A DNA stretch of 64,000 nucleotides from Marinicrinis sediminis (GCF_042685085.1 NZ_JBHUMM010000010.1:1-64000), one strand, 5' to 3'. Positions 8,165 through 17,507 are shown, counted from the stretch's first letter. Made by a program: numbers and translations. Notes: generated by a model from the sequence alone, not told the origin.

Positions 8165-8873
8165 ATACAGCAAGCATCTGTTCATGATGAAGTCGTCGAC
8201 GGTAGCCGTTCATTTACCGGAAACCGTCCCGTTAAGCCGACCGCATTTCCGGCGCATGCTGGCTAGACATGGATCGGTCATTGTGAAGCCGTCCAATGGC
8301 TCTGGGGGGAAAGGGGTGCTCTTTGTCTCTCGACGGGGAAGAGCGTGTCTGATCCAGTCTGGAAGATCCAGACGGGTACTGCGTACGGTAGACCATGGAT
8401 ATGCATTCGTGGCCAGGCAGTCGAGGCATCAGATTATTCAGAAAGCGATTCCGCTCGCCTCCGTGAACAGAAGGCTGTTTGACCTGCGCGTCATGGTGCA
8501 GCGCAAGCGAGGGGGAAACTGGGTCGTAACCGGCAAGCTGGCCAAGGTTGCAGGGCAAGGCTACAAGATCACCAATGTGAGAAGAAGCAGCGGCCATGTC
8601 GTTCCTCTTGGCACGGTCATCAGCAGGTCGCCCCATCTTCAGACGGCCGCCCTGAGAAGCTATGAGAAGCGCATCAACCTGCTGGCCGTTCGTGCAGCTA
8701 ACCGGCTGGGGGTTCACTATCCGGGTCTGCGCATCGTCGGTTTTGATATGGCGTTTGACCAGTCCGGGCGAATCTGGATCATTGAAGCCAACTTTTCTCC
8801 GGCGGTCAGCTTGTTCCTGAAGCTGAAAAATCGGGCCATGTACCGGACGGTTATGGCGTACAAGAAACCGTAA
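8142..8873 (+). CDS. YheC/YheD-family ATP-grasp protein (spore-coat associated)
   Basis: A 243-residue, strongly basic ATP-grasp protein. Visible elements are the glycine-rich loop KPSNGSGGKGV (about 48-58), the RLFDLRVMVQR strand, and the C-terminal metal-binding part VGFDMAFDQSGRIWIIEANFSPA. Bacillus YheC and YheD are spore-coat associated; their chemical reaction is not established. The start lies inside the end of panD with GGGGGA just upstream, so the two are probably translationally coupled. It is shorter than typical YheC/D (about 360-450 residues) and lacks an N-terminal extension. Confidence 0.75.
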   Translation: MGWPSRSKYSKHLFMMKSSTVAVHLPETVPLSRPHFRRMLARHGSVIVKPSNGSGGKGVLFVSRRGRACLIQSGRSRRVLRTVDHGYAFVARQSRHQIIQKAIPLASVNRRLFDLRVMVQRKRGGNWVVTGKLAKVAGQGYKITNVRRSSGHVVPLGTVISRSPHLQTAALRSYEKRINLLAVRAANRLGVHYPGLRIVGFDMAFDQSGRIWIIEANFSPAVSLFLKLKNRAMYRTVMAYKKP

Positions 8874-8990
8874 TGCGCATCCCGCCATCTGGCCTTCCAA
8901 GCAAGGAAATGGGCTGCTTCGGGCTCATCTGATTCCGTTTGATGCCTCTTGTGTTCTTATGTGGCCGGTTATCGGGAATGGCAAGTACAA

Positions 8991-9044
8991 ATAAAAATCC
9001 CCTTGATGCGACTGCTTCAGGTGAAGTCAGCTCGCATCAAGGGG
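8991..9044 (-). terminator. Rho-independent terminator for the leftward gene at 9094-9519
   Basis: A perfect 13-bp inverted repeat, CCCCTTGATGCGA / TCGCATCAAGGGG (8999-9011 and 9032-9044), is followed on the minus strand by ATTTTTATTTG. Confidence 0.8.
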
Positions 9045-9093
9045 AGTCTGTGAATCAGAGACCGTGCTGATGGGGAAACAGCCACGGTACGGG

Positions 9094-9519
9094 TTATTTC
9101 AGCAGATGGCGAAATCGGGTGTAGTCGATCTGACGCTTGTCGAGAAAGCTGGTCAGACTCTTGTAATCCCGCTTCGGCGTAGCCAGTATATAGCCTTCTA
9201 TGCAATCGTCCCGTGTAACAGCGTCGGCGTTGCGCTCGAGTGCGACCTGCCCGATCCGGGCGGCAATGGAATGCCTTGCAATATCTCGAAACGGACCGGG
9301 AACAGGAGAGACCAGCAATTCAAGGAACTCTTTGCTATCCTCTGTCCACAGTTCCCGGCTTTGTTCTACATAATAATTTTGCCAGTCCAGCTTGGATTTT
9401 CCGTCGTCCTGAGGCAATACTTTCAGAAATTTGCGGAACATGAAATAGCCACCGATGGCCATGAATCCCACTAATACAAATACCCAGAAAAAAATAAACC
9501 ATGCAAACCATTCCGGCAT
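9094..9519 (-). CDS. Small membrane-anchored protein, DUF2621-like
   Basis: A 141-residue protein with one N-terminal membrane helix (about 4-28, FAWFIFFWVFVLVGFMAIG) and a cytoplasmic helical domain. The segment SPVPGPFRDIARHSIAARIG resembles the small helical domain shared by DUF2621 (YneK-like) proteins and protochlorophyllide-reductase-type PCP_red domains. Function is unknown. It is monocistronic, divergent from nfo, with its own terminator. The family name is from memory of the motif and should be treated as tentative. Confidence 0.6.
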   Translation of the reverse strand: MPEWFAWFIFFWVFVLVGFMAIGGYFMFRKFLKVLPQDDGKSKLDWQNYYVEQSRELWTEDSKEFLELLVSPVPGPFRDIARHSIAARIGQVALERNADAVTRDDCIEGYILATPKRDYKSLTSFLDKRQIDYTRFRHLLK

Positions 9520-9592
9520 GCTGTCTCAACCCCTCTTTTTCCCATGTCGAAACCGTATATTCCTCAAATATTGTAGCATTCGTCTTTGTTCA

Positions 9593-9621
9593 TTGCTACT
9601 GTTTCCTAATCTTAGTACAAT
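9593..9621 (+). promoter_or_regulatory. SigA-type promoter for nfo-purU
   Basis: TTGCTA, a 17-base spacer and TACAAT, ending 33 bases before the nfo start codon. Confidence 0.55.
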
Positions 9622-9654
9622 AGAACATAGTGAATTGAAAAGGAGACATGCACG

Positions 9655-10776
9655 ATGTTGAAGATTGGCTCACATGTGTCTTTTTCCGCCAAAGGTCTGC
9701 TGAACGCAGCGGAAGAAGCCGCAAGTTACGGATCCAGCTCCTTCATGATCTATACAGGAGCTCCGCAGAATACGAGAAGAAAACCGATTGAAGACCAATA
9801 TATTGAAGAAGGCAAGGCGCTGATGAAGGAGCACGGCATGGAAGAGATCGTCGTCCATGCGCCTTATATTATCAACCTGGGCTCCTACAAGAGCAACACA
9901 TACCAGCTGGCTGTGGATTTCCTGCAGCAGGAAATTCATCGCACACACTATATCGGTGTGAAGAACATCGTCCTCCATCCGGGCGCTTTCACAGACAAGG
10001 ATGCCGAGTTCGGCGTGCAGCGAATTGCGGAAGGGCTGAATGAAGTGCTGGAAGGCATTCGGGAAACGGATGTCAACATTGCGCTGGAAACGATGGCGGG
10101 TAAAGGAACGGAAATAGGCCGCAGCTTCGAGGAGCTTGCGCAGATTATAGAGAAAGTGACCCATCATGAGCGATTAACGGTATGCATGGATACGTGTCAC
10201 ATCCATGATGCCGGTTACGATGTAGTGAATGATTTGGACGGGGTGCTGAAACAGTTTGACGATGTGGTCGGGCTGAACCGTTTGGCCGTCCTGCATCTGA
10301 ATGACAGCAAAAACATGCGTGGCGCAGGCAAAGACCGACATGCCACTCTGGGTTCTGGCATGATCGGTTTCCAGGCGATGAAGAACATTGTGGACCATCC
10401 TTCGCTCCAACATTTGCCGATGATTCTGGAGACGCCGTGGATTGGCAAGGACAGCGCGACCTCCAGACCGATGTATGAGGCAGAGATCGCGTTGCTGCGC
10501 GGAGAAGCCGAGCAGCGCTTTGGCGCGGAATTCTTCGAAGATGTAGAGCGAATCCACCATTTCTTTACGAAAAAAGACATCCATCCACGCAAATTCGTGC
10601 TCGACACGTGGGCATGGCTGAAGGAGGATGCGAAGGCGAGAAAGGCGGACCCGAGAGAGCCGATGGAGCGGCTGTATGACCAGTTGGTGGAGGAAGACCT
10701 TTTCCCGTCTCTGACTGAGGAACAAATCAACCATCGACTGACGGCCTGGTTCGCTGAAAAAGGAGGAGCAGAATGA
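9655..10776 (+). CDS. nfo: Endonuclease IV, with C-terminal extension
   Basis: A 373-residue AP endonuclease that cuts 5' of abasic sites in base-excision repair. The TIM-barrel zinc-site motifs are all present: VHAPYIINLGS, VLHPGA, ALETMAGKGTEIG, CMDTCHIHDAGYD, HLNDSKN, KDRHATLGSGMIG and ILETPW. The bacterial enzyme is usually about 280-300 residues; here about 75 extra residues follow (from about 298), containing FLRKDIH-like and EEQINHRLTAWF helical segments of unknown role. AAGGAGA precedes the ATG. The stop overlaps the purU start as ATGA. Confidence 0.93.
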   Translation: MLKIGSHVSFSAKGLLNAAEEAASYGSSSFMIYTGAPQNTRRKPIEDQYIEEGKALMKEHGMEEIVVHAPYIINLGSYKSNTYQLAVDFLQQEIHRTHYIGVKNIVLHPGAFTDKDAEFGVQRIAEGLNEVLEGIRETDVNIALETMAGKGTEIGRSFEELAQIIEKVTHHERLTVCMDTCHIHDAGYDVVNDLDGVLKQFDDVVGLNRLAVLHLNDSKNMRGAGKDRHATLGSGMIGFQAMKNIVDHPSLQHLPMILETPWIGKDSATSRPMYEAEIALLRGEAEQRFGAEFFEDVERIHHFFTKKDIHPRKFVLDTWAWLKEDAKARKADPREPMERLYDQLVEEDLFPSLTEEQINHRLTAWFAEKGGAE

Positions 10777-11669
10777 AGCCGATTCCTGCAAAAGCAAGCA
10801 AAACAGACGAAATCAAAAAAAATCGCGCTCGCATGCTGATCTCCTGTCCGGACGGCCCGGGTATCGTGGCGGCGGTATCCCGCTTTCTGTCTGAACAGGG
10901 TGCGAACATCGTCCAGTCCGATCAATATACGATGGACCCTGAGGGCGGCATGTTTTTTATACGGATTGAATTCGATTTGCCAGACATCCTTTCTCACATC
11001 GAGAAGCTTAAGCAAGACTTCCAGGCCGTTGCAGACCAGTTTCAAATGAACTGGAGTGTGCATCTGGCCGGACAAAAGAAACGGCTGGCGATCTTCGTTT
11101 CCAAGGAAGATCACTGTCTGCTGGAGCTGCTGTGGCAGTGGCACGCCGGGGATCTGTATGCCGATATTGCCATGGTCATCAGCAATCACGAGGACATGCG
11201 TGAGCTGGTGGAGTCGTTTGAGATTCCGTACCATTACATCCCCGTCACGGCGGATACAAAGGCAGAAGCGGAGCGCAAGCATCTGGAGATCATTGATGAA
11301 GATGTCGATACCCTTATATTGGCGCGGTATATGCAGATTGTCTCCCCGCAGTTTCTGAAGCATTATCCGAACCGGATTATTAATATCCATCACTCCTTCC
11401 TTCCGGCCTTCGTAGGGGGCAAGCCATATGCACAGGCCCACAACCGCGGCGTGAAGCTGATCGGCGCGACGGCCCATTATGTGACAGAGGAACTGGACGG
11501 AGGCCCGATTATTGAGCAGGACGTGGAGCGGGTGAGCCACCGGGACAATGTGGACGATCTGAAGCGAATCGGTCGCCATATCGAGCGGATCGTCCTGGCG
11601 CGTGCGGTATCGTGGCATGTGGAGGATCGCATCCTCGTGCATGAGAACAAAACGATCGTGTTCATCTAG
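10773..11669 (+). CDS. purU: Formyltetrahydrofolate deformylase
   Basis: A 298-residue enzyme that hydrolyses 10-formyl-THF to formate and THF, supplying formate to PurT and balancing one-carbon pools. An N-terminal ACT domain (about 15-90, LISCPDGPGIVAAVS) precedes the formyltransferase-like domain with NIHHSFLPAFVGGKPYAQAHNRGVKLIGATAHYV-type sequence, including the catalytic N-x-H and the conserved HSFLP. It overlaps nfo by four bases, so the two are cotranslated, an unexpected pairing of repair and folate genes. Confidence 0.93.
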   Translation: MKPIPAKASKTDEIKKNRARMLISCPDGPGIVAAVSRFLSEQGANIVQSDQYTMDPEGGMFFIRIEFDLPDILSHIEKLKQDFQAVADQFQMNWSVHLAGQKKRLAIFVSKEDHCLLELLWQWHAGDLYADIAMVISNHEDMRELVESFEIPYHYIPVTADTKAEAERKHLEIIDEDVDTLILARYMQIVSPQFLKHYPNRIINIHHSFLPAFVGGKPYAQAHNRGVKLIGATAHYVTEELDGGPIIEQDVERVSHRDNVDDLKRIGRHIERIVLARAVSWHVEDRILVHENKTIVFI

Positions 11670-11858
11670 TGCAACAAATGCATATCTATGTACAATAATG
11701 CATGAAAAGGTGCAAACAGTGCATGTTCACGTAGCAGAGAGTACGATAAAATGATTGGCAAAAATGTTGGACTTTTCAGCATTTCAGCGCATGATGTGGC
11801 AATGCCTCACGGCAAATGATACAATAGTGCAAGCGAAAATTGGAGGAGGAATTTATAC

Positions 11859-13874
11859 ATGTCAGCGAACCAAAATGTGCAACAACTAGCAGTGACAACG
11901 ATTCGGACACTCGCGATTGACGCCATCGAAAAGGCCAATTCCGGGCATCCTGGTATGCCGATGGGTTCGGCGCCAATGGCTTATGAGCTGTTCACGCAAT
12001 TCATGAAACACAATCCGGCAAATCCATCCTGGATTGATCGGGACCGTTTTGTTTTGTCAGCCGGACACGGCTCTATGCTGCTGTACAGCCTGCTTCACCT
12101 GAGCGGCTATGACCTGAGCATAGAGGATCTCAAAAACTTCCGTCAGTGGGGAAGCAAGACGCCTGGTCATCCGGAGTTTGGTCATACCGCAGGGGTAGAC
12201 GCGACGACCGGTCCGCTCGGACAAGGGATTGCGATGGCAGTGGGGATGGCAATCGCAGAAGCACACCTGGCTGCTACATACAACAAAGAGGATTACAAAG
12301 TGATTGACCACTTTACGTATTCCATCTGTGGCGACGGCGATCTCATGGAGGGGATTTCCAGTGAGTCTGCTTCCATGGCTGGACACATGAAGCTGGGTAA
12401 GCTGATTGTACTTTATGATTCCAATGACATCTCCCTGGACGGCGAATTGAACCTCTCCTATTCCGAGAATGTCGCACAGCGTTTCGAGGGTCATGGCTGG
12501 CAGGTTCTGCGTGTTGAGGACGGAAATGATCTGGCTGCGATTCATGCGGCGGTCAAAGAGGCGCAGGCTGAAACAGAAAAGCCGACCCTGATCGAAGTGA
12601 AAACGGTGATCGGTTACGGCAGCCCGAACAAAGGCGGAAAAGGTGGACATGCTGGTCCTCACGGATCACCGCTCGGCAAGGATGAAACCGTCCTGACCAA
12701 GCAATTCTATGGCTGGGAGAGCGAAGAAGACTTTTACGTACCGGATGAAGTGCGCGCCCATTTTGCGGAAGTGAAACAGCAAGGGGAAGAGGCAGAGAAA
12801 GCTTGGAAAGAGATGTTTGCCAAGTATCAAGCCGCTTATCCGGAGCTGGCCAAGCAGTTCGAACAAGCGATAAACAATGAGCTTCCAGAGGGATGGGATG
12901 CGGATCTGCCTATCTACAGCCCGGAAGACAAAGCTATGGCGACGCGTGCGGCTTCTGGAAGTGCGCTGAATGCATTGGCGAATCGGGTACCGACGATTGT
13001 GGGTGGATCTGCCGATCTGGAATCCTCCACCAATACCCACATGAAGGGACTGGGTGTATTCCGTCCGGACAGCTATGAGGGCCGCAATGTTTACTTTGGC
13101 GTAAGAGAATTTGCCATGGGTGCAGCGGTGAACGGAATGATGCTGCATGGTGGCGTTCGTCCGTATGGCGGTACGTTCTTCGTATTCTCTGACTATCTGC
13201 GTCCGTCTATCCGACTGGCTGCACTGATGAAGCTTCCGGTTGTCTACGTTCTGACCCATGACAGCATTGGCGTTGGGGAAGATGGACCTACCCATGAGCC
13301 GATTGAACAGCTTCCTGCTCTTCGCATTATTCCGGACATGAAGGTCATTCGCCCGGCTGACGGCAATGAGACCTCCTATGCGTGGAAATATGCCGTTGAA
13401 AACAACGATGGTCCGGTCGCATTGGTGCTCACGCGTCAAGGTCTGCCGATTCTCGAAGGATCAGCGGAGCTGGCCAAGGACGGAATGGCCAAAGGAGCTT
13501 ATGTCCTCTCCGACGCAGCCAATGGACAGCCTCAGGCGCAGATTCTCGCTACTGGCTCTGAAGTGCAGCTGGCAGTGAAAGCGCAGCAAAAGCTGGCAGA
13601 AGAAAATATCCATGTCCGCGTGGTCAGCATGCCGAGCTGGGAACTGTTCGAGAAGCAGTCGAAGGCATACAAGGATTCGGTTATTTTGCCGGATGTACCT
13701 GCCAGACTGGCGATCGAAATGGCTTACCCGCTCGGATGGGAAAAATATGTGGGTGATCGAGGGGACATCATGGGCATCTCGACCTTCGGCGCTTCTGCTC
13801 CAGGCAATAAAGTGATCGAAGAATACGGCTTTACGGTCGAAGAGGCCGTGCGCCGCGTAAAAGAAATGCTGTAA
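11859..13874 (+). CDS. tkt: Transketolase
   Basis: A 671-residue thiamine-diphosphate enzyme of the pentose phosphate pathway, full length. Motifs: SGHPGMPMGSAPMAY, the ThDP/Mg site GDGDLMEG...N in SICGDGDLMEGIS and YDSNDISLDG, GGSADLESST, and the catalytic-loop HDSIGVGEDGPTHEP. GGAGGAGG lies upstream of the ATG. The gene is monocistronic, closed by the terminator at 13895-13930, and pgi follows as a separate unit. Confidence 0.96.
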   Translation: MSANQNVQQLAVTTIRTLAIDAIEKANSGHPGMPMGSAPMAYELFTQFMKHNPANPSWIDRDRFVLSAGHGSMLLYSLLHLSGYDLSIEDLKNFRQWGSKTPGHPEFGHTAGVDATTGPLGQGIAMAVGMAIAEAHLAATYNKEDYKVIDHFTYSICGDGDLMEGISSESASMAGHMKLGKLIVLYDSNDISLDGELNLSYSENVAQRFEGHGWQVLRVEDGNDLAAIHAAVKEAQAETEKPTLIEVKTVIGYGSPNKGGKGGHAGPHGSPLGKDETVLTKQFYGWESEEDFYVPDEVRAHFAEVKQQGEEAEKAWKEMFAKYQAAYPELAKQFEQAINNELPEGWDADLPIYSPEDKAMATRAASGSALNALANRVPTIVGGSADLESSTNTHMKGLGVFRPDSYEGRNVYFGVREFAMGAAVNGMMLHGGVRPYGGTFFVFSDYLRPSIRLAALMKLPVVYVLTHDSIGVGEDGPTHEPIEQLPALRIIPDMKVIRPADGNETSYAWKYAVENNDGPVALVLTRQGLPILEGSAELAKDGMAKGAYVLSDAANGQPQAQILATGSEVQLAVKAQQKLAEENIHVRVVSMPSWELFEKQSKAYKDSVILPDVPARLAIEMAYPLGWEKYVGDRGDIMGISTFGASAPGNKVIEEYGFTVEEAVRRVKEML

Positions 13875-13894
13875 TGGTTCCATAGAGAGAAGAG

Positions 13895-13930
13895 AAGCGA
13901 GCCTGCGAATTGTGTGCTCGCTTCTTTTTC
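13895..13930 (+). terminator. Rho-independent terminator after tkt
   Basis: GAAGCGAGC / GCTCGCTTC 9-bp stem followed by five T. Confidence 0.85.
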
Positions 13931-14076
13931 AACAAAGGAAGAAAACAGGGTGTCTGTGACGCAGTTCACTTGCAATTTGCGCAGGGCATCAAGTATGATT
14001 TTAAGTAAGAGATCCGAGCATACACGATTGAAAAATGAAAACAGATGAAGATTTTGCTGAAACGGAGGAGAATGGA

Positions 14077-15435
14077 TTGAGCCAGTTTACATTTGACTAC
14101 AGAAATGTGCTGAATTTTGTGAATCAGCATGAAGTGGATTACTTAGCGGAGCCTGTTCGATTGGCGCATGAACAGCTTCATCAGGGGACAGGTGCAGGTT
14201 CCGATTATTTGGGGTGGATCGATCTTCCACACCAGTATGATAAAGAGGAATTCGCACGCATCCAGAAAAGCGCAGCGAAGATTCAAAGCGATTCCGAAGT
14301 GCTCGTGGTGATCGGAATTGGCGGTTCGTACCTTGGTGCGAGAGCGGCCATTGAAATGCTGAGCCACAACTTCTACAACTATTTGCCGAAGGAGCAGCGC
14401 AACACGCCGGAAATCTACTTCGCAGGCAACAATATCAGCTCGACCTATGTGAAGCATTTGCTGGGACTGATCGGGGATCGTGATTTCTCCGTCAACGTCA
14501 TTTCCAAATCCGGTACGACGACAGAGCCGGCGATTGCATTCCGCATTTTCCGTGAAGTGCTGGAGCAGAAATACGGCAAGGAAGAAGCACGCGCTCGCAT
14601 CTATGCCACAACTGATCGGGAGAAAGGTGCGCTCAAAAAGCTGGCAAATGAAGAAGGCTACGAGTCCTTTATCATTCCAGACGATGTAGGCGGACGCTAT
14701 TCCGTTCTGACTGCGGTGGGCTTGCTGCCGATCGCTGCAGCGGGCATTAACATCGAGGAAATGATGAAAGGGGCAGCGGATGCGGCCACAGAGTTTGCCA
14801 ATCCGAACCTGTCCGAGAACCTTGCGTATCAGTATGCGGCTGTTCGTAACGCACTGTATCGCAAAGGCAAAGCAATTGAAATCCTGGTCAACTATGAGCC
14901 TTCCCTGCACTTCGTATCCGAGTGGTGGAAACAGCTGTATGGGGAGAGCGAAGGGAAGGACCACAAAGGGATCTATCCGGCTTCCGTTGATTTCTCTACT
15001 GATCTGCATTCCATGGGACAATTCGTTCAGGAAGGCGCACGCAATCTGTTTGAGACCGTTATTCAGGTGGATCAGGTTGCAGAGGAAATCATCATCGGAG
15101 AAGACAAGGACAATCTCGATGGCCTGAACTTCCTTGCAGGCAAATCCATGGATTTCGTGAACAAGAAGGCCTTCCAGGGCACACTGTTGGCGCACGTGGA
15201 TGGTCAGGTCCCGAACATGGTCGTCACCATTCCAGAGCAAACACCTTACTGGTTCGGCTATCTGGCTTATTTCTTCGAGAAAGCATGCGGCATCAGCGGA
15301 TACTTGCTCGGAGTAAATCCATTTGACCAGCCGGGCGTAGAAGCTTACAAGAAGAACATGTTTGCCTTGCTGGGCAAGCCGGGCTTTGAAGCAGAAAAAG
15401 CAGAGCTGGAAGCTCGTTTGGCCCAAAACGAATAG
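14077..15435 (+). CDS. pgi: Glucose-6-phosphate isomerase
   Basis: A 452-residue enzyme interconverting glucose-6-P and fructose-6-P. Motifs include GIGGSYLGARAAIE, VISKSGTTTEPAIAFR, IPDDVGGRYSVLTAVGLLPIA-type active site, and GVNPFDQPGVEAYK near the C-terminus. The start is taken as TTG at 14077 because GGAGGAG lies 6 bases upstream and the resulting MSQFTFDY aligns with the start of Bacillus Pgi; the ATG at 14035 has no ribosome site. It is followed by a terminator, so the next gene is transcribed separately or by readthrough. Confidence 0.95.
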   Translation: MSQFTFDYRNVLNFVNQHEVDYLAEPVRLAHEQLHQGTGAGSDYLGWIDLPHQYDKEEFARIQKSAAKIQSDSEVLVVIGIGGSYLGARAAIEMLSHNFYNYLPKEQRNTPEIYFAGNNISSTYVKHLLGLIGDRDFSVNVISKSGTTTEPAIAFRIFREVLEQKYGKEEARARIYATTDREKGALKKLANEEGYESFIIPDDVGGRYSVLTAVGLLPIAAAGINIEEMMKGAADAATEFANPNLSENLAYQYAAVRNALYRKGKAIEILVNYEPSLHFVSEWWKQLYGESEGKDHKGIYPASVDFSTDLHSMGQFVQEGARNLFETVIQVDQVAEEIIIGEDKDNLDGLNFLAGKSMDFVNKKAFQGTLLAHVDGQVPNMVVTIPEQTPYWFGYLAYFFEKACGISGYLLGVNPFDQPGVEAYKKNMFALLGKPGFEAEKAELEARLAQNE

Positions 15436-15441
15436 TCATCT

Positions 15442-15474
15442 CGGCAGTTCACTTCTGTGAGCTGCCGCTTTTTC
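15442..15474 (+). terminator. Rho-independent terminator after pgi
   Basis: CGGCAGTTCAC / GTGAGCTGCCG 11-bp stem (one G-U) followed by CTTTTT. Confidence 0.8.
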
Positions 15475-15497
15475 AACCTTTAAGGAGGACTTAGCTT

Positions 15498-16154
15498 ATG
15501 ACGCTGCCGTACTTTAGAACTGTGAAGCATCAAGGCTTTAAAGAAGTGGTCATCAAGAAGTCGAGATTCATCGGCCACGCCAAGCCAGTGGAGAGCGAAG
15601 AAGAAGCCGTCCGATTTATAGAAGAGATTCGCAAGGAACACGGGTCTGCCACCCACAACTGTTTTGCTTACTGCCTGGGTGAGCGGGATGAAGTGCAGAA
15701 GCAGTCAGATGATGGGGAGCCCAGTGGTACCGCAGGAAAGCCCATTCTGGAAGTCATCAAGAATCAGCAAATGAAAAATGTCGCGATCGTTGTGACCCGC
15801 TATTTCGGAGGCATCATGCTGGGAGCTGGGGGGCTTATCAGAGCCTATACGGACGGAGCTGTCGCCGCCCTGGAGTCTGCGGGGCACATTTACCGGGTGC
15901 TGCATACACCTGTTGAGATCTGCATTGACTACACCTGGCATGGCAAGGTGGAGAATGAACTGCGCAACCGTCAGATGCACATGGGAGAGACAAAGTTCAC
16001 AGACAAGGTGACGCTGACTTGTTATCCTTTGGCGGAACAGGCGGAGGCCTTTGTGGCCTGGATGACAGATTTGACGCAAGGACAGGGTATGATTGCATCA
16101 TCCGCATCCATATACCTGGATCATGATCGCAATGTGGCCCTTGAAGCTTTGTGA
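15498..16154 (+). CDS. yvyE: YvyE/YigZ (IMPACT-family) protein
   Basis: A 218-residue member of the UPF0029/IMPACT family. The signature DDGEPSGTAGKPILEVI and VTRYFGGIMLGAGGLIRAYTDG are intact, and a C-terminal DUF1949-type ferredoxin-like domain follows (about 138-205). Eukaryotic IMPACT regulates translation through GCN1; the bacterial role is not settled. AAGGAGG precedes the ATG. A TetR-type regulator follows 24 bases later. Confidence 0.88.
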   Translation: MTLPYFRTVKHQGFKEVVIKKSRFIGHAKPVESEEEAVRFIEEIRKEHGSATHNCFAYCLGERDEVQKQSDDGEPSGTAGKPILEVIKNQQMKNVAIVVTRYFGGIMLGAGGLIRAYTDGAVAALESAGHIYRVLHTPVEICIDYTWHGKVENELRNRQMHMGETKFTDKVTLTCYPLAEQAEAFVAWMTDLTQGQGMIASSASIYLDHDRNVALEAL

Positions 16155-16178
16155 ATAAATAAAGGGTGAGGTGGGAAA

Positions 16179-16796
16179 GTGGCGAGAAAAGCTGTAGAGC
16201 AAGAATTGAATCGTGAAATCATTGTAGAGGTAGCGAGAGAGCTTTTTGCAACGAAAGGATATCAATCGGTCTCGATGCGCGCAATTGCCAAAAAATTAGG
16301 GTATAGCCATGGATCGCTTTACTATCATTTTCAGGACAAGGCAGAACTGTTCTATAACCTGGTCGTCGATGATTTTACCCATTTGTTTAATCGGCAGATG
16401 AAAATATTGAATGATGGCAAGCACAGTGCCATGGAACGGCTGAAGATCATGATGGAGGAATTTATCCAGTTTGGTCTGCAAAACAAATTCCAGTACGAGA
16501 TCATGTTTCTCATTCAGGACAATGACCTGCGTCGCTATTCCAGAACCGAACAGGCCAAGTGCTTTGATTTGTTCTCACGTGCCGTTAATGCGGCGCTGGA
16601 AGAAACCGCTTCGATTGAAATCAGCCTGTTTTCGCTGCCGTGGAGCCTGTTTATGTCTCTGCACGGATTCGTCACCTACTGCAATCGCTTCGATCAAACC
16701 TATGACGAAGTTCAAAAGCTGGCAAACGATCATATTACGTTCTTATGCAATAATCTATTAAAAAATTTGGCGGATATCGAAACGGTTCAGCGCTGA
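16179..16796 (+). CDS. TetR/AcrR-family transcriptional regulator
   Basis: A 205-residue repressor-type protein. The N-terminal helix-turn-helix reads ATKGYQSVSMRAIAKKLGYSHGSLYYHFQDKAELF (about 23-57, quoted in parts: SVSMRAIAKKLGYS and GSLYYHF), followed by a helical ligand-binding domain. GTG start with GAGGTG upstream. It lies directly behind yvyE, probably cotranscribed, and there is no adjacent efflux pump, so its target and ligand are unknown. Confidence 0.85.
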   Translation: MARKAVEQELNREIIVEVARELFATKGYQSVSMRAIAKKLGYSHGSLYYHFQDKAELFYNLVVDDFTHLFNRQMKILNDGKHSAMERLKIMMEEFIQFGLQNKFQYEIMFLIQDNDLRRYSRTEQAKCFDLFSRAVNAALEETASIEISLFSLPWSLFMSLHGFVTYCNRFDQTYDEVQKLANDHITFLCNNLLKNLADIETVQR

Positions 16797-16847
16797 GGTA
16801 CAGATTTCAAGACGGTCACCTCATGCGTGAATCCGATATACATAAAG

Positions 16848-16908
16848 AGCCACCGTCTGTCTTCACTCCCGGATCAGGGAAGAGAAGCAGATGCGGTGGC
16901 TTTTTTTT
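16848..16908 (+). terminator. Rho-independent terminator after the TetR gene
   Basis: AGCCACCG...TCTG pairs with CAGA...CGGTGGCT across a large loop and is followed by eight T. Confidence 0.75.
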
Positions 16909-16931
16909 GATCGAAATAGGGAAAGGCTGGC

Positions 16932-17336
16932 TCAGGCGTCCGCAGCGATCCGAATCAGACAAGTTCGGTTTCGTGGCCCGTCAAATTCACAAAAGTAAAT
17001 TCCCTGCCAGGTACCCAGGACCAATTTCCCGTTTTGGACAAGGATAGTTTGCGAGGTGCCCGTAGTGATCGCCTTGAGATGGGAAGCTGTATTGCCTTCA
17101 GCGTGTCGATATTTCGGATGTTCCCAAGGGAAAACCTCATCGAGACGCATCAATACATCGCGGACTACATCGGGATCTGCATTCTCATTGATGCATATCC
17201 CTGCTGTTGTGTGGGGCGAATAGACGATACAGACACCGTCTGAAATTTTTTCTTTGTCGAGGAGATGTTGGACATCACGCGTAATATCCAGCATCTGATC
17301 GCGCTTTTGCGTTGTTAGTGCAATCGAATGGATCAC
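16932..17336 (-). CDS. YjbQ-family protein (UPF0047)
   Basis: A 134-residue single-domain protein: MLDITRDV, SPHTTAGICINENADPDV, EGNTASHLKA and GTWQGIYFCEFDGPR are family hallmarks. YjbQ proteins have been linked to secondary thiamine-phosphate synthase activity in E. coli; physiological role is uncertain. The GTG at 17336 is preferred: AAGGGG lies 8 bases upstream and the protein then starts like Bacillus YugU. It points away from the riboswitch-controlled operon. Confidence 0.85.
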   Translation of the reverse strand: MIHSIALTTQKRDQMLDITRDVQHLLDKEKISDGVCIVYSPHTTAGICINENADPDVVRDVLMRLDEVFPWEHPKYRHAEGNTASHLKAITTGTSQTILVQNGKLVLGTWQGIYFCEFDGPRNRTCLIRIAADA

Positions 17337-17507
17337 AAATGAAACCCCTTTCGCAAAAATTTCAAATTTGGCATACGAAATAAACAAAATCGAGAAAAAT
17401 GTACTAGAAAAATGAAATGAAACATAGTAGAATATACTTACTCGGCGCTGTCAAGATGCTTTTCACGATTGTGAAATACTACATAATTTTATTTGACAAC
17501 ATACAAT

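Noticed and set aside
10215..11642. Long minus-strand frame of 475 codons opposite nfo-purU
   Set aside because: Both plus-strand genes are intact and match known families; the opposite frame has no recognisable domain and reflects codon bias.
14143..15426. Minus-strand frame of 427 codons opposite pgi
   Set aside because: Shadow of pgi; Cys/His-rich composition typical of antisense frames and no ribosome site.
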